This document shows positions 17,067 through 23,634 of a DNA stretch of 44,572 nucleotides, in pieces; the first letter of the stretch is position 1; every line of letters starts with the position of its first letter. The stretch spans positions 1-44,572 of the forward strand of contig DFDU01000075.1 in the NCBI GenBank assembly GCA_002369325.1, written 5' to 3'. Position numbers and translations under genes: made by a program. The notes beneath the pieces are model-generated. The model was not told the origin of the DNA. It searched no databases and saw only the letters and a list, made by a program, of their open reading frames with translations. The stretch comes from Lachnospiraceae bacterium UBA3820 (GTDB lineage: Bacteria > Bacillota > Clostridia > Lachnospirales > Lachnospiraceae).

Positions 17067-17846
17067 TTACCAGTTCATGGATGAAAGCCATGAGTTAACC
17101 TGTGTCTCTCTGTCTTTTATCTCTGCCTTGTCATTTAGATTCAAACTATGATACGGTTTTAAATCCATCTCGCCGCCGATTTTTCCGTCTTCGATATATA
17201 TAAGTCTGTTCGCGCGAAGTGCAGACTTTATATCATGCGTTACCATAAGAATGCTCTGACCGTCTTTATTAAGCTCTGTCATAAGATCAAGTACATTTCT
17301 TGTATTGCTTCTGTTAAGTGCTCCGGTCGGCTCATCCGCAAATAAAAGCTCCGGCTCATTTATAACCGCTCTTGCTATCGCACCTCTTTGAGCTTCACCA
17401 CCGGAAACCTGTGATGGAAGTCTGTCCTTAGCTTCGCTTAAATTCATTTTTTCAAAAAGCGAATTTGCTCTTTCCTTAACCTGTTGCTTCGTCTTTGACT
17501 TATCCATATATCCCGGAACAAGTGTATTTTCCAAAAGGGTAAGATTGTTTACAAGATGAATCTGCTGAAATACAAATCCAAAGGAAAATGCTCTGATCTT
17601 CGCAAGCTTCTTTTCACTAAGCTTCGTGATATCCTCTCCGTCAAATATAACCTCTCCGGAGCTTGGCTTATCCATGCCGCTTATATTATAAAGAAGCGTT
17701 GATTTACCCGAGCCTGACGCTCCCATTACCACGGTAAAATCACCCTCATAAATCTTAAGGTCGATGTTATTCAGAACATGCACCTGCGTTCCCTCATTCG
17801 CAAAGCTCTTGCTGAGATTTTTCGCTTCTAAAATAGTTTTCTTCAT
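17067..17846 (-). CDS. ABC transporter ATP-binding protein (MacB/LolD type)
   Basis: Energises the FtsX-like permease. The 259-residue protein shows Walker A GASGSGKST, Q-loop FGFVFQQIHLVNN, signature VSGGEAQRGAIARA, Walker B LLFADEPTGALN and switch motif MVTHDIKSALRA, all intact. A 30-residue C-terminal tail (LNLNDKAEIKDRETQ) exceeds the minimal LolD length. Its start follows AAGGAG by eight bases. It heads a two-gene operon whose promoter region carries an 11-bp-spaced TTCTTAA repeat (response-regulator-like) and three tandem decamers in the leader. Confidence 0.95.
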   Translation of the reverse strand: MKKTILEAKNLSKSFANEGTQVHVLNNIDLKIYEGDFTVVMGASGSGKSTLLYNISGMDKPSSGEVIFDGEDITKLSEKKLAKIRAFSFGFVFQQIHLVNNLTLLENTLVPGYMDKSKTKQQVKERANSLFEKMNLSEAKDRLPSQVSGGEAQRGAIARAVINEPELLFADEPTGALNRSNTRNVLDLMTELNKDGQSILMVTHDIKSALRANRLIYIEDGKIGGEMDLKPYHSLNLNDKAEIKDRETQVNSWLSSMNW

Positions 17847-17863
17847 AATTATTATCTCCTTAT

Positions 17864-17893
17864 AAACAATCGTAAATAATCATAAACAGTCGT
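17864..17893 (-). repeat. Three tandem 10-bp repeats before the ABC ATPase gene
   Basis: On the minus strand three adjacent decamers read ACGACTGTTT, ATGATTATTT and ACGATTGTTT (consensus AYGAYTRTTT), ending a few bases before the AAGGAG site. They would lie in the transcribed leader if the promoter at 17915-17950 is right. Confidence 0.55.
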
Positions 17894-17914
17894 GTTTTGT
17901 TTTAGCTTAATTGG

Positions 17915-17950
17915 AATATACAACAAAAGATATTAAGAAATCCTTAAGAA
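17915..17950 (-). promoter_or_regulatory. Putative response-regulator-dependent promoter of the ABC exporter
   Basis: Two exact TTCTTAA heptamers (plus strand ttaagaa at 17933-17939 and 17944-17950) are spaced 11 bp, one helical turn. They overlap the -35 position for a TATATT -10 box at 17915-17920. This is the usual arrangement for OmpR/PhoB-class activators, and such a regulator is encoded about 3 kb upstream. The regulator-site match is inferred. Confidence 0.6.
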
Positions 17951-17982
17951 GTTGGAAGGTTTGGATTTTTTACAAATAATTT

Positions 17983-18022
17983 TACGCTCCTTAAGCATCA
18001 TCTTTTTTAGTTAAGGAGCGTA
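17983..18022 (-). other. 12-bp inverted repeat after the 18085 gene
   Basis: A perfect stem (tacgctccttaa/ttaaggagcgta) with a 16-base loop, about 60 bases after the stop codon of the 174-residue gene. Neither strand shows a good U-run, so it is either a weak terminator or an operator. Confidence 0.5.
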
Positions 18023-18084
18023 TATTATTCATTAAGATAAAATTACGCCATAAATATATTATATATTCAAATAGTAACTATCAA

Positions 18085-18609
18085 CTATTTTTGATATCTC
18101 CCCACAAATATATTCATGCTGTTTTCCTGATAAGGTAAATTTTTCTCGGACATATTTGCATTAAAATGAAGCTTATATTTATTAGCTAATGTAATCGTTA
18201 TAGCTTTTACGCTTTTTCTGATTCCGTAAAAGTTTTTTGCGGATATTTGCGATATTTCATTATAAGTAAAACAAACAAATCCATCATAGCGCGGTGTCAG
18301 CCTTGCAGGGTCAATTTTCATTCCGCCTCCGATAACCGGCAAAATTCCAATTCCGTTTTCGGTTAGATTTATCAATACAAAAATATAATCATTTATTCTA
18401 TTTATTCTTATATCTCTTTCCTGTCCGAGTATATTTCCGACTACATATCCCGCAGGACCAAGCGCTCCGAATCCCGCCATCGAAGCGGTAAATTCCGAAC
18501 TCTTTGAAGAGTCTACAATAGCCCCGAATATACAATTTTCTGTTGTACCTATCCAATTGGCTTTTCTGAAAACCTCAAGTGCTCCCTGGTATGTACTAAA
18601 ATTATCCAT
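18085..18609 (-). CDS. Unknown soluble protein with Gly-rich helix
   Basis: I do not recognise this 174-residue protein. No signal peptide is visible. A small-residue hydrophobic segment at about 42-60 (ASMAGFGALGPAGYVVGNILG) could be a membrane-associated hairpin. The C-terminal two thirds look like mixed beta-strands (DYIFVLINLTENGIGILPVIGG, YDGFVCFTYNEISQIS, VKAITITLANKYKLHFNAN), similar to a PH-like barrel. A good AAGGAGG site precedes it. It sits between the HEPN/nucleotidyltransferase pair and the ABC exporter and is flanked by two 12-bp hairpins, so it may be a separate insertion or a partner of either neighbour. Confidence 0.65.
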   Translation of the reverse strand: MDNFSTYQGALEVFRKANWIGTTENCIFGAIVDSSKSSEFTASMAGFGALGPAGYVVGNILGQERDIRINRINDYIFVLINLTENGIGILPVIGGGMKIDPARLTPRYDGFVCFTYNEISQISAKNFYGIRKSVKAITITLANKYKLHFNANMSEKNLPYQENSMNIFVGRYQK

Positions 18610-18677
18610 CTAACCAAATCCTCCTTATATTCCCTCACAAAAAAAAATACAACCATTTTATTAATTACAATATTTTT

Positions 18678-18716
18678 AGGGAACTTTTTCAGTTTTTTCA
18701 TTCCAAAAAGTTCCCT
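18678..18716. other. 12-bp inverted repeat between HEPN gene and 18085 gene
   Basis: A perfect stem (agggaacttttt/aaaaagttccct), 15-base loop. A T-run follows only on the plus strand (aattttt), where no gene reads, so its role is unclear. It may reduce readthrough from the HEPN gene or be an operator. Confidence 0.5.
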
Positions 18717-18730
18717 AATTTTTACTGTTC

Positions 18731-19135
18731 TTATTTTTCCTCGTTTACACTTGTTATAATAGTCTCAACTACATTTAAAAACTCTTTTGCATCTTCCAAT
18801 TGTTTTTTCGCGTCATCCATACTCGCAACATAAAAATCATCATAATCAGATTTTTCTCTAAAATACACAGCATTCTTTATTATTCGTGAATACTTTTCAT
18901 CAATTTTACCGGTTTTAATACTGTACTGATTAAAATGAGCAATCACACCCGAGTGTTTTGACGAATCAAATCCTTCAATAATATTCACAGCTCGCATACC
19001 ATGAAAAATAGCATAATACGATCTATTTAAGGAGGTCTTTACATCTCCCGAAGCCAAATTATTATTTGCTGATTCAATCATTTCTTTTGCTCTTAAAAGA
19101 CGGACTTTCGCCAAATCATTTAAGCTGCCTTCCAT
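18731..19135 (-). CDS. HEPN domain protein, probable toxin of a nucleotidyltransferase/HEPN pair
   Basis: Small 134-residue all-helical protein of the HEPN superfamily (COG1895-like). It carries the family's R-x6-H arrangement in NRSYYAIFHGMRAVN (about residues 42-56), a candidate RNase site, and the preceding helix MIESANNNLASGDVKTSL is typical. In related type VII toxin-antitoxin systems the HEPN protein is the toxin and the minimal nucleotidyltransferase neutralises it by nucleotidylating it. The start codon overlaps the end of the nucleotidyltransferase gene by 16 bases, showing translational coupling. Toxin activity is inferred from the pairing. Confidence 0.85.
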   Translation of the reverse strand: MEGSLNDLAKVRLLRAKEMIESANNNLASGDVKTSLNRSYYAIFHGMRAVNIIEGFDSSKHSGVIAHFNQYSIKTGKIDEKYSRIIKNAVYFREKSDYDDFYVASMDDAKKQLEDAKEFLNVVETIITSVNEEK

Positions 19136-19449
19136 AATACAACCCCCTCATTTTTGATATTTTTGTAGAAAGGCAAAACTTTTCCCCATTGTTCCAGTTT
19201 TTCCACTTCAATGTCAATAATAGAAAAAACCTTATCATACTTAATATCCATACGAGATGATAACTCAAAAAAATCTTCTTTTTTGACATCAGCTAAGCCA
19301 TTTTGAAGTATAATAGCTACGTCCACATCACTATCGATGTTATCATCTCCGCGTGCAACAGAACCATATAATATGATAGAAACCAGTTCGTCCTTAAATA
19401 TTTCACATAAACCGTTTACTAAATCCGTTGTTATTTCCTTTGATAACAT
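19120..19449 (-). CDS. Minimal nucleotidyltransferase (MNT), probable antitoxin
   Basis: Polymerase-beta-fold nucleotidyltransferase of 109 residues. The catalytic signature YGSVARGDDNIDSDVDVAII (about 29-48) has the GS turn and the two metal-binding aspartates. IIDIEVEKLEQWGK supplies the likely third acidic residue, and FYKNIKNEGVVLW is a common ending in this family. It is first in the pair and overlaps the HEPN gene. A clear promoter lies 50-80 bases upstream. The arrangement fits MntA/HepT-like type VII toxin-antitoxin modules. The alternative is an aminoglycoside-type nucleotidyltransferase, but the small size and partner argue against that. Confidence 0.87.
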   Translation of the reverse strand: MLSKEITTDLVNGLCEIFKDELVSIILYGSVARGDDNIDSDVDVAIILQNGLADVKKEDFFELSSRMDIKYDKVFSIIDIEVEKLEQWGKVLPFYKNIKNEGVVLWKAA

Positions 19450-19502
19450 ACTTTCATCTCCTATACATTATCTAATCATAAAAATCACCCACATACATAT
19501 TA

Positions 19503-19531
19503 ATTATAATCTATTTATTTTTTTATTACAA
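19503..19531 (-). promoter_or_regulatory. Promoter of the nucleotidyltransferase/HEPN pair
   Basis: On the minus strand TTGTAA (19526-19531), 17-base spacer, perfect TATAAT (19503-19508); start near 19496. The pair is therefore probably transcribed independently of the two-component genes. Confidence 0.75.
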
Positions 19532-19540
19532 TAACAGGTA

Positions 19541-20776
19541 TTATATTTCCCCCTCATTACGAAAAGTAAGTATCACCTCAAGTCCGTTTCTGCTGTTATT
19601 TAGTTCTACACTTCCACCCATAGCTTCCATAATGTATTTTACTATGAAAAGACCCAGTCCGGCTCCGTTTTTATCACCTTTGTTTTTGCCACGATAAAAT
19701 TTATCAAATATAAAAGGCATATCTTCAGGCGGTATTCCCGGACCGTTATCCTTAATGTGAAGCCCATAATTTTTTCCTGTTTCAGTTTCTTCAAGCCGAC
19801 TCCAAACATCTATAAGCGATCCTCCGGCATACTTTCTTGCGTTGGTAATTATATTTTCAATAACCTGCGATATACGCTGACTATCGCCCTCTTCGAGCAC
19901 AAATTTGTCTATATCTCCGTTTATCCTTAGATCGTTTCTATCGCCTGTCAAAGATGAAACTGCATCGATTATCACTTTATCTAAATCAATTTTATCCTTG
20001 CAAATAACAAGTCTGTCAAGGTCATGAAGCGAATGAACAAACATATCGTCGGTTACTTTTGAGACCTCGTCACATTTTTTCATTATAACATCCAGATATC
20101 TTTTTCTTCTTTCAGGCGATGAATCCATATTATCCGATAGACCTTCCGCATAGGCTCTTATTGATGCAACCGGCGTTTTTATATCATGTGAAAGTGTTGC
20201 TATTATGGTCTTGTTATTTTCTACAGCTTCCTGTTCTCTTTCCTTTGACTTCTTAAGCTCACTTCTCATATGATCAAAGGCCCAGGTAAATTCTCCGAAC
20301 ATATTGGCTCTTTCGTATTTTAAATCCATATCAAAATTACCCTTTGAAAGCTCTGATGAAAATTCTTCAAGCTTTTCAAAAGGTCTCAGTATCATCAAAT
20401 AAACAATCAAAAAAACAAGACAGATAAAGACCATGGCTATTAAATAAAACACAAGAAGTCTTTCTTTTGAAATATCATTAAAATCAATATCCCTGCTATT
20501 TATACTTGTCATAAGCTCTTTTATTTTTTCATGAATATCCGATAATTCCGTTGATACCGGCTTACCCGATGCCTTATCCATATCTTCCGGCGTCAAGTCG
20601 TCTATCATATGATTTATTCCGTTTAATTCAACAATTATATTCTCGTATAAAGTCTCATTTTTATCCTCATCTCCGGCATTCACACCATAATACAAAAATG
20701 CGAAAACTGCCGTACAAATAAGCATACAACAGACTGACATTACTAATACTTTTACGGAAATTCTTTTTTTCTTCAT
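19541..20776 (-). CDS. Sensor histidine kinase
   Basis: Membrane sensor of a two-component system. The 411-residue protein has helices at about 9-30 and 107-130 bracketing a small extracellular sensor region of about 75 residues, then a HAMP-like linker (LRPFEKLEEFSSELSKGNFD). The phosphoacceptor helix is LSHDIKTPVASIRA with His197. The ATPase domain shows NIITNARKYAG (N box), DNGPGIPP (G1) and GAGLGLFIVKYI (G2). It follows the response regulator gene by 15 bases and is co-transcribed with it. The short sensor loop and the adjacent ABC exporter suggest envelope or peptide stress sensing, which is inference. Confidence 0.95.
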   Translation of the reverse strand: MKKKRISVKVLVMSVCCMLICTAVFAFLYYGVNAGDEDKNETLYENIIVELNGINHMIDDLTPEDMDKASGKPVSTELSDIHEKIKELMTSINSRDIDFNDISKERLLVFYLIAMVFICLVFLIVYLMILRPFEKLEEFSSELSKGNFDMDLKYERANMFGEFTWAFDHMRSELKKSKEREQEAVENNKTIIATLSHDIKTPVASIRAYAEGLSDNMDSSPERRKRYLDVIMKKCDEVSKVTDDMFVHSLHDLDRLVICKDKIDLDKVIIDAVSSLTGDRNDLRINGDIDKFVLEEGDSQRISQVIENIITNARKYAGGSLIDVWSRLEETETGKNYGLHIKDNGPGIPPEDMPFIFDKFYRGKNKGDKNGAGLGLFIVKYIMEAMGGSVELNNSRNGLEVILTFRNEGEI

Positions 20777-20791
20777 ATATCCTGATTCCTT

Positions 20792-21517
20792 TTAATCCTC
20801 ATTTTCAGAAAGGCTGTAGCCTACGCCCCATACTGTTTTTATAAATACAGGCTTTGACGGATCATTTTCGAGTTTTTCTCTTAGCCACCTTATATGTACT
20901 GTCAGAGTTGATGGTTCAACCGTGTTAAATGCGCCCCAGACTTCATTTACCAGTGTTTCCTTACCAAGTGCCTGTTGCTTGTGTTCGCACATAAATTTAA
21001 GTAAATCGTATTCCTTGAGGGAAAGCGATATTTCTGTTTCCAAACCTTCCTTTATGCGTTTTACCGAACGATTTGCGGTATCAATACATATAATATTGTT
21101 CTTTCCGGCCTTAAGTCTATAGCTTTCAGACTTTTCTTTAAACCCGTATGTACGTCTTATCAGCGACTTTATCCTCGACATAAGCTCCTTTATAGAATAT
21201 GGCTTAGCCAGATAATCATCGCCGCCCATGTCAAGCCCTGTAACCTTATCATCCTCCGAGGTTCTGGCACTCGCAAATATAACAGGTACTTCAGATACTT
21301 TTCTAAGTTCGTTGCACAGTTCAAAACCTGTCCCATCGGGAAGATTGATATCAAGCAATATAAGATGCACTTTACTTTTTTCAAGCAATTCATACGCTTC
21401 ATCCAACGACCTTGCATATAACGAGTCATATCCGTTATCGGAAAGCATATCTTCTATAAGCATTGACAAGTCTTCATCGTCATCCACTATTAAAATTGTA
21501 TATTCATTTTGTGCCAT
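20792..21517 (-). CDS. OmpR/PhoB-family response regulator
   Basis: DNA-binding partner of the adjacent kinase. The 241-residue protein has a receiver domain with acidic pocket D12-D14, phosphoacceptor D56 (LILLDINLPDG), Thr/Ser near FASAR and K105 (YLAKP). A winged-helix domain (about 135-238) ends in LTVHIRWLREKLENDPSKPVFIKTVWGVGYSL, the typical recognition helix and wing. Its own promoter has a perfect -35 box. A likely target is the exporter promoter at 17915-17950, which carries an 11-bp direct repeat of the type such regulators bind as dimers. Confidence 0.96.
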   Translation of the reverse strand: MAQNEYTILIVDDDEDLSMLIEDMLSDNGYDSLYARSLDEAYELLEKSKVHLILLDINLPDGTGFELCNELRKVSEVPVIFASARTSEDDKVTGLDMGGDDYLAKPYSIKELMSRIKSLIRRTYGFKEKSESYRLKAGKNNIICIDTANRSVKRIKEGLETEISLSLKEYDLLKFMCEHKQQALGKETLVNEVWGAFNTVEPSTLTVHIRWLREKLENDPSKPVFIKTVWGVGYSLSENED

Positions 21518-21552
21518 ATTTACAGCAACCTCTTTCTTAAAACAGATACTTT

Positions 21553-21582
21553 ATTTTAAAACACCGATTACTTCATTGTCAA
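21553..21582 (-). promoter_or_regulatory. Promoter of the two-component system operon
   Basis: On the minus strand a perfect TTGACA (21577-21582), 18-base spacer and TAAAAT (21553-21558), about 30 bases before the regulator start. A GTTTTAA heptamer occurs twice around the -10 box, possibly for autoregulation. Confidence 0.72.
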
Positions 21583-21591
21583 TTAAGACAA

Positions 21592-21630
21592 TAAAAAAAG
21601 AGCCATCCTCCGTAAAGGAAAACAGCCCTC
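21592..21630 (-). terminator. Terminator of the pilin-like gene
   Basis: In minus-strand RNA AGGGCUGUUUUCC can pair with GGAGGAUGGCUCU through a five-base loop, using several G-U pairs, followed by UUUUUUUAUU. It begins 13 bases after the pilin stop codon. Confidence 0.85.
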
Positions 21631-21642
21631 CTTAAGCATAAC

Positions 21643-22206
21643 CTAATTATAATATTTGCTGACTACAGGTGCAAGCTGATAAAACTTTCCGGCACCTACT
21701 CCTTCGCCTACGCCTACTACTATACCACCCTTTGAAGAAACAAATACAAAGTATTTGTCAGGTGACACCGTTCCATTTGCGTTTCTTTTGTACTTGATCT
21801 TAGGAGTCTTATCACCAAGATTATCAACTATTTCATCCTCGGTACTTTGCAATCCGGATGCATCGGTATCTGCGCCGTTTGCCTGATGAATGGTTATTCC
21901 GGAATTACCCGATGTTGCATTATGGTTTGGTATAATTTCAATATAACCTGCATAATCGATTGAATTGCCATCCGTGTCCGTTGTCGTTGATACATCACCG
22001 GTTGTAAGAAGCTCAAACGTCTTCTCATAAGACAATGCCGTTTCTACTGCGGTCTTTATTGTTTTTGCAGCCGATATATCATTGGACTTCCTTGACTTAT
22101 CTATATATCTGATAAGTGCAGGTGCTATCGCACCGGCAAGAATTGCCATAATTGCAATAACAATAATCAACTCGACAAGAGAAAAACCCTTATTGTTTTT
22201 TTTCAT
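21643..22206 (-). CDS. Type IV pilin-like (prepilin) protein
   Basis: Secreted or filament-forming protein with a class III signal. The short basic leader MKKNNKG is followed by the mature N-terminus FSLVELIIVIAIMAILAGAI, with the conserved Glu5 and prepilin-peptidase cleavage between Gly7 and Phe8. The helix leads into a globular domain of about 150 residues with polar loops (TSGNSGITIHQANGADTD) and a Gly/Val-rich end (GGIVVGVGEGVGAGKFYQLAP). No assembly ATPase, platform protein or peptidase gene is nearby, so it depends on machinery elsewhere. It could be a pseudopilin of a competence-type or Tad-independent system. Confidence 0.88.
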   Translation of the reverse strand: MKKNNKGFSLVELIIVIAIMAILAGAIAPALIRYIDKSRKSNDISAAKTIKTAVETALSYEKTFELLTTGDVSTTTDTDGNSIDYAGYIEIIPNHNATSGNSGITIHQANGADTDASGLQSTEDEIVDNLGDKTPKIKYKRNANGTVSPDKYFVFVSSKGGIVVGVGEGVGAGKFYQLAPVVSKYYN

Positions 22207-22322
22207 AAACTTCCCTTCTCTCTTTAAAAAAGAAATTCTAAACTACATAACTAACCTTAACCCTTGAAACAAACATAAAGCTACACAAATAGCCCATCTT
22301 ACTCTGTTTATATTTCAATTCA

Positions 22323-22351
22323 ATACTATCATATTACGATTTTCAATGCAA
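22323..22351 (-). promoter_or_regulatory. Possible promoter of the pilin-like gene
   Basis: On the minus strand TTGCAT (22346-22351), 17-base spacer, TAGTAT (22323-22328). The -10 box matches four of six positions. Confidence 0.45.
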
Positions 22352-22370
22352 GCATTTACACCTGTTTTCA

Positions 22371-23561
22371 TCAAATAAAATCACTGTCTCCGTCACCATC
22401 CTGTTTCTTCGAATAGTACAGGATTATATCTCCGCTTTTTATTACGGTATCCCCTGTAGGTATAATGGTTTTTCTTTTTCTCTTTATCATAACTATGGTT
22501 GTAAGTCTTGATATATCCAGATTCTTAATTGGCTTTCCTACCCACGGATGTTCATATTTAATCTTAACTTCTTTAAGATTTATATATGGTGCATCCATAT
22601 CTCTTTCACCGCAAAGTATAAGCTGATCACCTTCAAGAATCTTCGTATCACCCTTAGGAATTATAACCTCTTCATTTCTCAACATCAAAACGATAATTAT
22701 TCCCTGAGGAAGTCTTGTATCTTTGATCATGACATCTTTATAATTATGCTTACTGTCCACCTTTATTGTAATAAATTGAAGATTAATACCTTCAAAAGAA
22801 AAAGCAAGCTGCTTAATCTTTGAGTAATGTTCAACGAATCCCGCAGAAATAATACCTGTCGGGACAGCTACCATTCCTACTCCAAGAAACGCTATTACAA
22901 TTGCCATAAATTTTCCTAGAAAGGTTACCGGATATATATCACCATATCCTACTGTAAGAAGTGTCGACATGGACCACCATATACCCGAAAATGCATTTTG
23001 AAATGCGTCCGGCTGTACACTGTGCTCTATGCTGTACATACAAAGTGACGATGCAATCATAAGAATCACTATCAGGAACACTGATGATATAAGCTGATTT
23101 TTCTTTTCATTTAAGACATTTAATATAACATTAAATGCATCATACTGACTGTTAATTCTAAAGAGGCGGAATATTCTTACCACTCTTAACATTCTGAAAG
23201 CAACCGCTCCCGCCGGGATAAAAAACGGCAAATAATAAGGAAAGAACGAAAGCAAATCCACAATACCGTTAAATGAAAAAATGAATTTTACTTTTGCCTG
23301 CCATTTATCCTTTTTCGGATAAAGATAACCTGCCGTCCAAATTCTCAAAATATATTCGACTGTAAATATGACTATGGTAACCAGTTCCACTCTGTCAAGT
23401 ATTTCCTTATACGGAACAGATTCTTCAAAGGTATCAAAAAAGGTTACAAACAAATTTGCCAGAATAACAACAACTATGAATATGTCAAATAATGTACTTG
23501 GCACATCTGTCCTGTTACCTATCTGAATTATATCAAATACTCTTTTTTTCTTTTCAGCCAT
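22371..23561 (-). CDS. Voltage-gated-type potassium channel with RCK/TrkA-C domains
   Basis: Potassium channel subunit, presumably a tetramer in the cytoplasmic membrane. The 396-residue protein has six helices: S1 (FIVVVILANLFVTFF), an S4-like arginine ladder (FRMLRVVRIFRLFRI), the pore helix and a canonical selectivity filter (TLLTVGYGDIYPVT, about 192-205), then S6. The cytoplasmic part holds two TrkA-C-like modules (RLPQGIIIVLMLRNEEVIIPKG; NLDISRLTTIVMIKRKRKTIIP), each with the usual strand pattern and an IL.GDQLIL-type end, but no complete Rossmann RCK-N domain. These probably bind a regulatory ligand. It is bounded by the pilin gene and an ABC exporter, with no obvious functional link. 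Confidence 0.93.
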   Translation of the reverse strand: MAEKKKRVFDIIQIGNRTDVPSTLFDIFIVVVILANLFVTFFDTFEESVPYKEILDRVELVTIVIFTVEYILRIWTAGYLYPKKDKWQAKVKFIFSFNGIVDLLSFFPYYLPFFIPAGAVAFRMLRVVRIFRLFRINSQYDAFNVILNVLNEKKNQLISSVFLIVILMIASSLCMYSIEHSVQPDAFQNAFSGIWWSMSTLLTVGYGDIYPVTFLGKFMAIVIAFLGVGMVAVPTGIISAGFVEHYSKIKQLAFSFEGINLQFITIKVDSKHNYKDVMIKDTRLPQGIIIVLMLRNEEVIIPKGDTKILEGDQLILCGERDMDAPYINLKEVKIKYEHPWVGKPIKNLDISRLTTIVMIKRKRKTIIPTGDTVIKSGDIILYYSKKQDGDGDSDFI

Positions 23562-23634
23562 TTTCTTTCCCCTAAACTTTACATAACAGCCTACTATTTC
23601 AAATGTAAAACCATATCTAAAAGCTTCGACAAAC

